NCBI GenBank assembly: GCA_017506865.1
Contig: JAFCMP010000058.1
Coordinates: forward strand, 124,001-188,000
Direction: 5' to 3'
DNA from: Tribonema minus
Taxonomy: Eukaryota; Sar; Xanthophyceae; Tribonematales; Tribonemataceae
DNA: 64,000 bases
Within the stretch, counting starts at the first letter, position 1, and the number at the start of each line of letters is the position of its first letter. Below, piece by piece: positions 45,369 through 55,722 of the stretch. The notes under the pieces were generated by a model. It made no database searches. It was not told the DNA's origin and saw only the letters and a list, made by a program, of their open reading frames with translations. Position numbers and translations under genes: made by a program.

Positions 45369-47893
45369 AGACATGGGCACTGCAGAGTGCAGAACACGCC
45401 AGTGTCCATGCCGGCAATGACACCCGCTGAATGAATCGAATCAGGGGGGGGGAGCGTAAGTTGGCTGACTCTGGACCCTCACCCCCCCTACAAGACAGCA
45501 GTGGGCTGTAGGACTTGCTGACCTTTACAACCAACGCCTGCAGCTGCCACTGAATTAGGGGGAACCTTCTTGGTGCGATGCATCAGACACAAGAGGATCG
45601 CTACATGTGTGATTTGGGCGGGTTTTCCTCTGTCAACAGCAGCTTTGGCGCCGACTCCGCATTTGCTGCCGTACATCAAAACTGCAACTGTGACGCTCAC
45701 GCTTGTATTACAATAAAGGTCACAGAAACGCTGTGGCATTCAGTTGTATTGCTCTGCTGGAAGCTATGACAAACTTGCACAAATGGCATCTGCGCATGCG
45801 TACAGGCGCCAGAAATGATAGGTCACAAAACTAGTAGCTGCCTCAGGGCAGCTGGCTGTCTGCCTTCATATACACTTGCCCCTGGTGTGCAGTTTTCACG
45901 TGGCAGTGGCGCCTGCTGTTGGCATTCCTTGCACGGGCTTAATCCATAGGTCACAACATGTTGACGTCAAGGGCAAACAGAAACACCCGCTCAGTGCAGG
46001 GTAAACCAATTGCTGCCTGAGCTAGTGGCCCGCTTTTCAAAGGAAAACCAAAAATCAATGCAATGCCTTGGTATTGATAAAGCGGTTGTGAGGTACAGGT
46101 TCACAAACCCACCAGGAAACTGACATTGGGAAAGATGTAATGCTGCAGCAGGTCACATTTGTAACGAGCAACAAGCTCAACAGAATGCAACCATGACGTT
46201 TGCACGCTCGGGTACGTCTAAACATGTGCACCAACACCTTCACCTCACTCCGGTTAGCATGCGAGATGCTTTGATAGTCTTTCTGAAGCAAGGTGCCTGA
46301 AGTTAACCCTTGCGCCTGCAACACGGTTGACAGTGCTGGCTGGCCGGGTGTTTTCTAGTTGTGCCAACTGCACAAGGAGCCAACACAAAACAGATATCCG
46401 CTGGGGGGGTCTAAATAGGGGGGAGGTGATTTTTGACGGTTGGGACTTTTTCTAATTTCGCTTCAGTCACACAACACCACGCAGCCACAGCCACAGCACA
46501 CCGGAGCGCAGTAATCCAGCGTGGCGTCTGGAGCACCTGGGGAAAGGGCTTGGAAAACCCATCGTCGGAAATCGCACAGGGCTCCTGTAAGTCCTAGGTT
46601 GGCATGGAAAAAACAAACTTTGTGTTTGGCGTGGGGTGCTGGTGCTGGCGACTGATGCGTACAGCAAGTGCCTGAGGAACTGGTGTCGCCACGGACGATG
46701 CAACGATTACTTATGTGACGAGCACTTGCGTCAAGCATTCGCAATGCCATCACAAGCCACAACGAGTCTCACTTCAGTTCTTTTCAAAAGCAGTTGGTGC
46801 ACTCAATGAGCCTCTCGAGAGAGATCAAGCGCACGCTTCCGAGACCGAGCCTAGTCTAGTAGCAACAACATCATTCCATGCAGAATGATGCAATCATGTT
46901 CATTCTACAGATTTGCTTGCACTTGCAAAAAGTGGCGAGAGCTAACAAGCTTCATCAGATGCTATGCATCATACTTCTTCTACCAAAAAGTCTACTACAC
47001 TGCATTCACAGTTCCCGACTGTACTTGTTGAACATGCGTATCTCGCGAACTATGGGCCAAATATCGTCAGAATAGATTCATGGCATAGTCTATGCTGCTC
47101 TGTATTTGATGTGTCAATGGCGCTGATTGGTGTGATGCGCGCGCCAATTAAGCAATCGGGGATAAGCGATGCCGCGTCTGAAATATGGTTTTTGAGACTG
47201 CATTCTCGATCCCACCTTTGAAAAAAATCGCATTTCGCAAACGCCTCCATAAATGGGTCCGCAAATTGTCCCAATGTATCAGCTGGAATGGGCATCTGTC
47301 GTAACCAAATACACAGAACGGCCCACGAACATGTTTTTAACTTTGAAAGTATCAATATCGCTGTGGAATTGCTGAATGCAGCTGCATTCAGCTAGGTGTG
47401 GATCGCAAGCTGCTGCAACTCAAAGTGGTGCGCGTACTACATGGGCTGGCGTGAATGGCGTTGTGGAAATGCTGGCAACAGTTTCTCACTGTAATCATCT
47501 GCATAGCTCTTGCACATCGCACAGACCACCACTGATGCCAAGGCATATGAAAACGCGAGGTGAGCCTCACAATGTATCAAATTTGACGGAAATCAGTCCA
47601 GAGGTTTGCAATATATGCCTTCATGAAAAGTGCAATCAAAGCGCGTCTGCGCTTGGGACCCCAGCAGTTCAGTGCCAGTTCACCCGCACAAACAACAGGT
47701 GCATGCAGCGCTGACAGCATTGAGCAAGACGGCAAATTTTGTGCTACCACCATTTCTCATCCACTTCCCTCTGCACTTGCTTTTGACCCCCTCTGCTCCT
47801 GCTCAGCAAAGCGCCAGCTATAACTGCAAAAACCGGACAGTGCAGAAGGCAACCTGCAGACAAAACAGCAAGTGACATCGGACTCTCAAGCCC
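45369..47893. other. About 2.5 kb without a supportable gene
   Basis: This follows the stop of the FYVE-lipase gene. Open frames are short on both strands, codon composition is not GC-skewed, and no AG/GT chain holds together. It is presumably 3' flank and intergenic sequence. AATAAA-like ACAATAAAGG at 45710 could serve in 3' processing, but that is unproven. Confidence 0.5.
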
Positions 47894-48091
47894 ATGCAGG
47901 CCTCTGCTGCCGCAGTGCTAGTAGTGCCGTGGGCAATCCCAGATGAGGCGGCGTCGGAGAACGAGTTCTCGAACTCAGTGTCGGCCACTGGCACCTACAA
48001 CAGCAACACCGCCGCGGCGTCGCGGCCAACGGCAGCAGCAAAGCCCACTTTCCGCCCCATGAGGCCTCAGGCTCTGCTGCTGCGCAGTTTG
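47894..48091 (+). other. Candidate 5' exon or duplicated leader of the Cys/His repeat gene
   Basis: An ATG frame of 66 codons includes SAAAVLVVPWAIPDEAASEN. The following open frame (from 48094) begins with a related stretch, AAAQFVVPWADCEDPP, in a different frame. The minus-strand relative at 51284 also begins with VVVPWAIHDES and continues without interruption, which suggests that these two pieces belong to one N-terminus separated by an intron or broken by a frameshift. I cannot place the splice sites. Confidence 0.4.
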
Positions 48092-48093
48092 TA

Positions 48094-48966
48094 GTGCCGT
48101 GGGCAGATTGCGAGGACCCACCAGCGCTTTTCAGGGGTAACGGCAACAGCACTGTCGTACCACCACCAGCAGCGGCTCCCGCCGGCGGCGCTGCTGCTGC
48201 CGCTCAGGCTGGCGGCAGCGATGGCGAAGCGGACATGTGCGAAATCTTGGAGCGCGGGGACGAAGAACGGGCTCCACTGGCGCCGCTGCGACAACAACGC
48301 TGCCCACACGGGAAGGAGCGCTACTTCTGCAGGGAGTGCGGCGGCGGCACCTTTTGCACGCATGGGCGCAAACGCTACTACTGCAGGGAGTGCGGCGGCG
48401 GCGCCTTTTGTACGCATGGGCTTAATCGCTACACCTGCAAGGAGTGCGGCGGCAAAGGTACCTGTGGGCACGGACGGCTGCGTACAGCCTGTAAGGAATG
48501 TGGCGGCGGCTCCGTCTGCAAACACGGGCGGACGCGGCGCACAAGGTGTAAGGAATGTGGCGGCGGCTCCGTCTGCAAACACGGGCAGCTGCGTTCAAAG
48601 TGCTTGGACTGCGGCGGCAGCGCTATGTGCTCACACGGGCGGCAGCGCTACACCTGCAAGGAGTGCGGCAGCAAAGGCATCTGTGGGCACGGGCGGCAGC
48701 GTGCACAGTGCAAGGAATGCGGCGGGGGCGGCATCTGCGAGCATGTGCAGGTTCGGCGGGAGTGTCGGACTTGCAATCTGGCGCTGACGACGGTGTGTGC
48801 GCACGGGCGAAAGCACCAGTGCAAGGCATGCGGCGGCAAGCCCATCAAGAACGCAGCCGCTGAGCAGCAGAGCGTCGACGCCACAGTAGCTGCAGTGGCA
48901 GAGGTAGGTGACGGCCCGGGACTAGCAGCTGGAGATGCCATGATCATAACGGCCGATGCCCTTTAA
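48094..48966 (+). CDS. Cys/His-rich tandem repeat (putative zinc-binding) protein
   Basis: About 290 residues to a TAA. After an Ala/Gly/Pro-rich N-terminus and an acidic patch (DMCEILERGDEERAPL), about ten repeats of roughly 17-19 residues follow with the pattern CKECGGGSVCKHGRxR, i.e. C-x2-C-G-G-x3-C-x-H-G, from CPHGKERYFCRECGG to CKACGGKPIK. The regular C-C-C-H spacing implies one metal ion per repeat, but I know of no assigned function for this repeat class in algae and protists. The C-terminal 40 residues are Ala/Val-rich. The real start is uncertain: the open frame begins at a GTG, and an upstream ATG frame (47894) may be its first exon. A truncated inverted relative lies at 50769-51284. 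Confidence 0.75.
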   Translation: MPWADCEDPPALFRGNGNSTVVPPPAAAPAGGAAAAAQAGGSDGEADMCEILERGDEERAPLAPLRQQRCPHGKERYFCRECGGGTFCTHGRKRYYCRECGGGAFCTHGLNRYTCKECGGKGTCGHGRLRTACKECGGGSVCKHGRTRRTRCKECGGGSVCKHGQLRSKCLDCGGSAMCSHGRQRYTCKECGSKGICGHGRQRAQCKECGGGGICEHVQVRRECRTCNLALTTVCAHGRKHQCKACGGKPIKNAAAEQQSVDATVAAVAEVGDGPGLAAGDAMIITADAL

Positions 48967-50640
48967 GCTACCAGGAGCGAACGGCAGCAATTTAGTGCTG
49001 GGGGTGTTGCAGCCCAGGAAGAAGCGACTGGCATCGGTTTGCAGTATTCAGTACGCCTTTTCAGGAAAGTCGCTGTGGTGACGTGGGGACTACGTGTAGC
49101 AACGTTGATCAGCAATGCAGCGATTCAGTTTCGCGCCTTGACAGGTAGGTTGCCAACGGTAGGAGGAAGGATTGCCGAGTAGAGTCTAATTCAAGTGGTC
49201 ACGAAATAGCAGACACACAATGCGCGCGGCCAACAAGGGTTCTGATGATGTTTTGCATGCAATCCAATGTCTTGTCTGTTTTGGTAGTGGCTAAGGGTGT
49301 TGAACGCCAGAGGTGGCGGGAAAACACAAAACCCAGCGATCGGCTTGGCAATGCGTCAAGTGTCACAGTGCTCTCAAATGCTATGTGATACCACTGGCAC
49401 ACCGACAGTGTCAGGAAGTTTGTTTGCTGTTATTTGAAAAAACCAATCGCGCCGTGGCAACACTGGCACGATGGTGGTCACCCTGCCATCAAAGCACAGC
49501 AGTAGTAACTGTGCAGTGACATACAATGTCTATCTGTTTTGTACAGAATCATTGTGGTTTCCTTCAAGTTGTTGATCTATTGCCAGTCATGAGTGCAGGT
49601 ATAGCCGCTTACCAAGCAGCAACAATCTTATGACGAGCGAGGGGTACTACCATGTGATAATTGTAACCAAGACATGTACTCATGCTGCATTTTATCATCT
49701 GGAGCCGCTGAGATTATACTCATGGCGAACCATGATTTGTGCATGGGGCACATTGCAATCATTATATAATAATGTAATAGTTGCAGATGTAAGGTCGGTT
49801 GCTTCAACACCGTGATTGATGCTGGCATCATCATCAATTGGCGTTGCCTGTATGGAAATTATTTGTGCATGCACTGTGACGCTCACAACTCACACTACAG
49901 CAATGTAATGTTTATTAGATAATTATTGCAGTGGACCGGATTAACAGGATACATCAATTGGTGAGTGTGGCCCCATGTGATACTGATACGAACTGCACCT
50001 ACGGGTTGCAAATTCCATCCACTTGGGATCAAAATGATGTTTACAAGGTTTGTCCACTTCGTGGGTACAGTTTTAGGTATACAACTTGGTCAGTGCACTC
50101 ATGAGGTGCATATAGGTATACCACCAGCCTGACTCGGAGGGAGTTCTGAGAATTAGAGAGTGCTTCAATCATATGATGGTATGATGTGACAACTTGACCT
50201 TTTTTATAGGGGTGTCAAATCCTTGTAGCGCTAGGTGACCTCATTTCAAAGACAACAGTGCAGAGAATGGCTGTCTGACTCAATAAAGTTGCTTGCTTGC
50301 TTCATAGTTGACCATTTCCCAGCCACATCACCGGGACAACACAAATGCGACCAATTGTTTGAATGAAAGTGTGGCATCATGATGATGCAGCGCATCAAAG
50401 CATCTGACACCAAGTGTGTACAAAACTGCGAATTTCAAAGCGCACTGTGTGGCGCCCTGTGTACTGACGTGGCTGGTGGTCGTGGATGAGCAACGGAGCA
50501 AGTTGAACAGGAAGACTGATACACAATGATTGGTGATTGTGGGACCGCAGCAGCTGTGCTTGCTGTGGTGGGCAAGCAGACTGAAATGTGTATTTACACT
50601 TGAGGCTGTTGCAGTGCCTCTCCGCCTAGGTCTTGAACTT
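48967..50640. other. About 1.7 kb without a supportable gene
   Basis: Composition is more AT-rich than the flanking coding blocks (for example ATTATATAATAATGTAATAG near 49760). Frames on both strands are under 75 codons with no splice-consistent chain. CAATAAAGTTGCTTGCTTGC near 50281 could be a 3'-end or repeat tail. Nothing else is recognised. Confidence 0.5.
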
Positions 50641-50770
50641 GTCGTCTAGACGACATATGACACTTGCCACTGTTTAAACCTCTGTCGTCTGGACGACCAT
50701 GTCACGACATACCCTCAAAGGATCATGTCGTCTAGACGACTATGTCGCGACTCGCGACATGATGTCGTCT
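50641..50770. repeat. Cluster of palindromes with GTCGTC/GACGAC arms
   Basis: Within 130 bases lie GTCGTCTAGACGAC (50641-50654), GTCGTCTGGACGAC (50684-50697), ATGTCACGACAT (about 50700-50710), GTCGTCTAGACGAC (50727-50740), ATGTCGCGACTCGCGACAT (50742-50760) and a half site GATGTCGTCT (50761-50770). Two are perfect palindromes and the 19-mer is perfect around one central base. The cluster abuts the truncated end of the inverted Cys/His repeat relative. Confidence 0.85.
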
Positions 50771-51284
50771 AAGGTGTGCACTCCTTCAAGTTGCAGTGGT
50801 AGGGCTGCTTCCAGTGCGTGCAATGCTTTCTAGCCCTGCTCGGGCCGCTGGGCTCGCGGCTCAGCCCAGGCGCAAGGGGCTCTGCTCGTTGCGGCACCGG
50901 TGGAGCCCGTCCTCCGTTCTCTTGCTCCAGCAATTCGCAGGCATCAGCTGCGCCGTTGCTGTTGCCAGCGGAGGCAGCAGCGGCAGCTACAGCACCAGCG
51001 GCAACGGCCTCTGTCCCGAATGTCTTCAGAGGGGAAGTGACACCGCGTCCAGCGCTTCCTGTCACTGCTGGCGGTGCTTCCAAGGTGGAGCTTGCATAGT
51101 TGCCGGTGGTCTCCCAGGAATCGCCCAGGCAGCAGCACCGCAGAGCGGGCATGCAAGTCTGCTGTATTGTCGCCGAGGCTGGTATTGCTTCTGCAGTGAT
51201 GCTGTTGTCAATGGTGCTGGCCGGCGTTGACTCATCGTGGATCGCCCACGGCACTACAACAGAGCATCTTCTTCGGAACTTCAA
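50769..51284 (-). pseudogene. Truncated inverted relative of the Cys/His repeat gene
   Basis: On the minus strand a 171-codon frame matches the N-terminal half of the 48094-48966 protein: VVVPWAIHDES (compare VVPWAIPDE), an Ala-rich segment, and DACELLEQENGGRAPPVPQR (compare DMCEILERGDEERAPLAPLR). It reaches only one imperfect repeat, CTHWKQPYHCNLKEC, where the paralogue has CTHGRKRYYCRECGG, then stops at the palindrome cluster. The GG and HG positions are lost. It is therefore a 3'-truncated copy in inverted orientation, probably non-functional unless expressed as a short protein. Confidence 0.7.
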
Positions 51285-51432
51285 CCAAGGGTGGATTTTG
51301 CTGACGCCACGTTGGTGAATCCCACCCTGTGTGCCTGCTGTTCAGCCAACGCTCGGCACCCTCAGCGAGGGGCAGCCGCCACAGTGTCTCAGGGGCGGGG
51401 CACCCGCCCCACTTTCAACTTCAAGTCGTTTC

Positions 51433-53982
51433 ATGGCATCTGAAGCGATGGAGGTGGTGCTGCCAGCGGCGACTGGCGACACGCCAGCTGGTCCAACTGG
51501 TCGCGCGACCACCCCTCCTGCCGCTGCTGCCTCGTGGGCGGCCACAGCCGCCAAACCCGCGACAACAGCCCCGTCGCTTACAGCGAAGAGCAACCTGCTT
51601 CGGGAGGAGGCACGGCTGCTGCACGGCCACGATGCAGCCTACTTCACGCCCCGAGGCAGCTACACTGCTGCCTCGTCCGCCTTCACGCAGGAGCAACTGG
51701 ACCAGCAGGCACGCGCGATGTTTCAGGCTGCTGATCAGGAGCAGTACTTCTTCGTTCCCCCCGCTGTAGCAGCGGCGGGGCGCAAGGGCGGAGCCGCTGC
51801 GGGTCGCCTCATGGCAGCGGCAGCGCGCCTGCAGGGCCGCCAGACAGTAGAAGGACAGCCGTTTGTACCGCCTGCTGCGGCAGCTGGCGCGGACTACACA
51901 TCCTTTACGGTGGATTCCGTCTCCTGCTACAACCGGGAGCACTTGGCTGCCTTGCCGGCCAGTGTCCGCGCACTGTTAGCGGAGCTCGCGCCGGCCCGTC
52001 AGCCTCACGAGCGCGAGCGCAGCACCCCAGCGGCGGCCGCCCAGCGCCGCGCCCGACTCACGCGGGGGCGCCAGCAGCTGCTAGCGACGGCGCTCACGTA
52101 CATGCATGAGGCGGCGAGGGCGGGCGCCGTAGACGCTGCCTCGTTTGCATCCTTGCTCAAGGGTGCAGAGACGCTGGCGCCGCTGTCGCCTCGCGATGAC
52201 TTCCGCGTGCTATGCTTGCGTGCGCCGGCTGCGCTCGTTGACGCGGCTCTCGGCGCGGCCGGCGACTCCGCTGGCTTCAGCTTCAGCGGCTTCCGCTTGC
52301 GCATCGCCCGCGCTGGTGACATGAGCGCCCCGGTCACGGTGACTGTGCGCGGCGCGCCAGCTGCGTGGTCTGCAGCGCAGCTTGCAATGCTGCTTGCGCC
52401 CGCACTCGCAGCTCCTGGCGTGCCCATCGCGCCGGTGCGCTTGCGGGCGGGCGGCGGCGGTACTTCCGCCGCCTTTCTGCTGCTGGCCAGCGCTCTGAAG
52501 ACCTGCGGCGTGGGCATTGGCGGTGCGGCCTCATCCGCGGCGCCGGCGTCGGCGGCGTCGCCAGGCGCCGCTGGTGTTTGGGAGCTCACAGTGGCCCGCG
52601 GCGTGGCGCGGCAACTCGCGCACTCGGTCCTATGCACGGTGGACGGCACGGAAGTAGCGCTGCGGCTGCTGGGCCCAGATAATCTGACGGCGTGCCCGTC
52701 CTGCCTGCGACGGCACTTCACGCGCCCAGGTCAGCAGTGCCGGGCAGCGCATTGCGCACACACCACGCTCCCCGCCATCTGCACCACGCCAGCTGTCGCC
52801 ACTGGCACAGCTGCCGGTGACCCTGCGGTAGCCGCGGCTCCAGCCGCGGCGGCAGCCGCCGCGACACAGCGTGCGCCCACCGGCGCCGCCGCCTCGCAGC
52901 CCCCAGCGCCGGCGGCGACCGGCGCCGCCGCGACGGACGCTGCCGCCGCCTCGACACCCGCGCGGGCGAGCGCGTCGCCGGGCGCCTCGCCGCCGCCGGC
53001 GGCCGCCGACGCGGACCCTGCGCAGCTGGGCCAGGAGCAGCGCATTCAGCAGCTGCAGGGGACCATCATGGAGGGGAGGACCGCGCGGAAGGGGCTGCAG
53101 CAGCAGGTCAAGGCACTGACAAAACTGCTGGCAGCCGCCGAGGCGGGAAAGCGGGCTGCTGAGGCCGATCGTGACCGGTCTCTGGCAGAGCAAGTTGGTG
53201 CGGAACGGCTGGCGGCGCAGCAATGGAGCCTGCGCGAAGGAGAGCAGGTGCGCAACGCTGCGGCAACCGCTCGACTCGAGGCGCAGCTGACAGCGGAAGC
53301 GGCGCGCGCTGCGCGCGTGGCGGTGCCGGCGGCGGACGCCGCCGGCGCGGTGGCCACCATGCCCGTAGCGGGAGACCTTGAGGCTAGCTCTGAAGCGGCT
53401 GGCGCGGCGGCGGCGGTGGCGGCGGACGGGGCAACGGCGGCGGCGGGCGCGGAGGCGGCAGGCGCGGCGGCGGCGGGCGCCGCCGCGGCGGAGGCGGCGG
53501 GCGCGGCGGCGGCGGGCGCCGCCGCGGCGGAGGCGGCGGGCGCGCCGCCGCCTGCTGTAGGTGCTGCCGGCGCGGCAGCGGCAGCGGCCGCACGTGCGGC
53601 AGCAGACCCCGCGGTGGCACCGGAGGCAGCGGCGGCGCCGCGGCAGCCGCCGCGCTCCTGCTCACGCGGGCGCTCGCGGTGTCGGCGCGCATCGTCGCCA
53701 GCGGCTCGGCACGGCAGCGGCTGCAGCGCCTCCCCCTCGCGCAGCGGGCAGCCCCCCATGCCTGCCAGTGACAGCAGCGCGCTTATGTCCGACAGTGGCA
53801 CACCCCGCCCCAGCCGCAAGCGCACGGCTGCTGAGTGCACGCCGGGCTCGGCGGCGGAACCCCCCGCTGCACGCCCTGCGCGCGGGCTGCCTCAGGGTCA
53901 GTCCGCCGCCGACCGCTTCCTCTCCACCTTGACGGCGCCGCCGCCGCCACCGGAGGGAGGCGGCGGCGCCTCGGGCCTGTAA
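51433..53982 (+). CDS. ORF1 (gag-like) of non-LTR retrotransposon
   Basis: About 850 residues from ATG 51433; the frame is open from 51331 but without an earlier ATG. A central globular region (about residues 80-420) contains DDFRVLCLRAPAALVDAA and LTVARGVARQLAHSVLCTVD. It is followed by a zinc-knuckle-like Cys/His cluster (CPSCLRRHFTRPGQQC, then RAAHCAH), an Ala/Pro linker, and a coiled coil from about residue 535 (QEQRIQQLQGTIMEGRTARK, ending near EAQLTAEAARAARV). The tail is low-complexity Ala-rich and then Ser/Arg-rich. This layout (nucleic-acid-binding fingers and a coiled coil) is typical of ORF1 proteins that coat element RNA. It is longer than most, largely through Ala runs. The open frame suggests recent activity or little time since insertion. 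Confidence 0.65.
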   Translation: MASEAMEVVLPAATGDTPAGPTGRATTPPAAAASWAATAAKPATTAPSLTAKSNLLREEARLLHGHDAAYFTPRGSYTAASSAFTQEQLDQQARAMFQAADQEQYFFVPPAVAAAGRKGGAAAGRLMAAAARLQGRQTVEGQPFVPPAAAAGADYTSFTVDSVSCYNREHLAALPASVRALLAELAPARQPHERERSTPAAAAQRRARLTRGRQQLLATALTYMHEAARAGAVDAASFASLLKGAETLAPLSPRDDFRVLCLRAPAALVDAALGAAGDSAGFSFSGFRLRIARAGDMSAPVTVTVRGAPAAWSAAQLAMLLAPALAAPGVPIAPVRLRAGGGGTSAAFLLLASALKTCGVGIGGAASSAAPASAASPGAAGVWELTVARGVARQLAHSVLCTVDGTEVALRLLGPDNLTACPSCLRRHFTRPGQQCRAAHCAHTTLPAICTTPAVATGTAAGDPAVAAAPAAAAAAATQRAPTGAAASQPPAPAATGAAATDAAAASTPARASASPGASPPPAAADADPAQLGQEQRIQQLQGTIMEGRTARKGLQQQVKALTKLLAAAEAGKRAAEADRDRSLAEQVGAERLAAQQWSLREGEQVRNAAATARLEAQLTAEAARAARVAVPAADAAGAVATMPVAGDLEASSEAAGAAAAVAADGATAAAGAEAAGAAAAGAAAAEAAGAAAAGAAAAEAAGAPPPAVGAAGAAAAAAARAAADPAVAPEAAAAPRQPPRSCSRGRSRCRRASSPAARHGSGCSASPSRSGQPPMPASDSSALMSDSGTPRPSRKRTAAECTPGSAAEPPAARPARGLPQGQSAADRFLSTLTAPPPPPEGGGGASGL

Positions 53983-54058
53983 GCCGCCGGTGCGGCACTC
54001 CCCTCATTCATCGTAATGATGTTCGACTCTACTTCAGGGGGAGCCGCACCAGCGGCCC

Positions 54059-55722
54059 TTGCGGCAGCTGCTGCTGCAGCAGCGGCTGCCGCGGCGGGCA
54101 CAGATCCGGCGCAGCCCGAGGCAGTGCAGGCGCCCGCTCAGCCTGCAACGGCTGCCATTTATCCGCGCTGCCCTTTACATGACACTGGCTGCCTCTTTCG
54201 GGTGCCAGTGCCCAAACCGCGCCTCCGCAGGAACGGGTGGCGAGGCCCCGGTGACGCTACTAGCACATCAGCAGGTACGCGTGCATCTGCGCCTGGGGAG
54301 CGGCGGCTTTGGCGTGCTGGGCGCGGCGCCGCGTGCATGTGCCGCATTTGCTGCGCGTACCCTCGAGTGCATGGGACCGGCACTGGCGGCGTTTCCAGTG
54401 GCGGCACGCAGCCGCGTCCTGGAGCACGCCCGCTACGGCTTCACCTTCACTCAGATAGCTACCTGCCTGCAGCAGCTGCGCAGCGGCAGCGATGATGCCG
54501 CAGCGGCCCTCGCACTGCTCCTGCCCTCGGTCTGGTACCAGGACTGGCGCCAGGACGACGGCGCGTGGCGGGCACTGCGCGATCTGCTGCAACGGGCAGG
54601 CGGAGCTGCGGGGCTGGGCATGCGGACTCGCGCCGGCGCGCGCCGCGCTGCGCCAGCGGCGGCGCGCGAGCCAGGCTCAGCCCAGGCCCCGCCGGCCGCC
54701 GTGCTGCCGCGGCGTCAAGCCGCGCTATCACGGGTGCTAGACGCAGCGCTCGCCGCCACGCAGCTGCGCCGGCTTGAAGCAGCAAATGCGTTGGAAGCAG
54801 TCGCGGCGTGGCGCAGCGGTGCCTCTAAGGGGGCCATGGGTTTCTTGGCACAACTGCCGAGCACTGACCCAGCGGAGACCATGTCGCCGCCGGAATTCCG
54901 CGAGACGCTGCGGCGCCACCTGGGCGTGGAGCGCCCCGCCTCCGCTGCGGCGCGGTGCCCCAAGTGTCATAAAACAGTGGAGTCAGGTGCCCACCTGCGC
55001 CGCTGCACACAAGGGCTCAACGTCACGCGACACAACTTGCTCGCAGATGCGCTTTTTCAGCTGCTCAAGCAGGTGGCCCACCTCCGCGGTCTCGACCGGG
55101 ACACCCTTGCCCCCTTCCGCCGCGTAGCGGCGCGCCACGGGTTCAACAAGTTCATGGACATCGTCTTCGGCAGCAACCAGATCTGCCTTCCAGTCCCTAA
55201 AGTGCAGCCGAGCGCTGACGCGGTAGCGGCAGGCCGGTGCACTAAACTGCGCGGCGGCTTTGAAGTAGCTTGTTGCATAGACGTCACCATACGTGACAGC
55301 TCATGTCCCTCCCGCCTCCGTCAGGCTCAGGGGGGCGCGCGCGCGATGTGCAGCGCGTGCTTGAATCGGCTTCGCAGGAAAAGATAGACACATACGTAGT
55401 CTCAGGGGCCCTGGACCCCACTACACACACCCTATTTTCCGCAGCCTTTGACCACTTCGGCGCTATGTCATGCGACACACAAGCGCTGCTACACGCACTC
55501 GCCGAGCAGAGCTCGCAGGGCAGCTACAATCTCGCGCAGCGCGTTGCCTTCTGGCGCCGCCGCACCTCCCTCGCGCTACAGCGCGCGCTCACACGTGTCG
55601 TGATCGACAACTGGAACGCAGTCATTGCCCCTGATGGCGACGTCAGTGCTTACCGCCGCATCGCACTGTTGCAAGTGCCGCGGCCCTCGCCGGCCAGCGC
55701 CGAACCGCCGGCCCCTCCGTAG
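54059..55722 (+). pseudogene. ORF2 C-terminal fragment, RT and endonuclease missing, frameshifted
   Basis: Segments match the order found after the reverse transcriptase in LINE polyproteins: GSGGFGVLGAAPRACAAF (the GGLGL segment), GAMGFLAQLPS, a C-terminal finger CPKCHKTVESGAHLRRC, then RHNLLADALFQLLK, and FEVACCIDVTIRDSSCPS. The frame then breaks at a G6 run (about 55329-55334). The +1-shifted frame 55303-55722 carries the usual last segment (EKIDTYVVSGALDPTTHTLF, then FDHFGAMSCDTQALLHAL) to a TAG. The first 80 codons (54059-54300) are not recognisable and may be non-coding. No reverse transcriptase motif such as a catalytic FADD box is present. Confidence 0.75.

Larger units (their letters stand above)
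51433..55722 (+). mobile_element. Internally deleted non-LTR (LINE-like) retrotransposon
   Basis: A long gag-like ORF1 (51433-53982) is followed within about 80 bases by a frame matching only the C-terminal end of a LINE ORF2, then a frameshift and the last 130 residues to a TAG. Endonuclease and reverse transcriptase domains are missing. No long terminal repeats, poly-A tail or target-site duplication could be recognised by eye, so the ends are approximate. The element lies between the truncated inverted paralogue and the TTL-like gene. Confidence 0.7.

Noticed and set aside
53046..53840. 264-codon minus-strand frame
   Set aside because: It is the antisense shadow of the Ala-rich ORF1 of the retroelement.
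54059..55387. Independent zinc-finger gene
   Set aside because: The order of segments (GGFGVLG, CPKCHK, RHN, DVTIRD) is that of a LINE ORF2 C-terminus, next to an ORF1.
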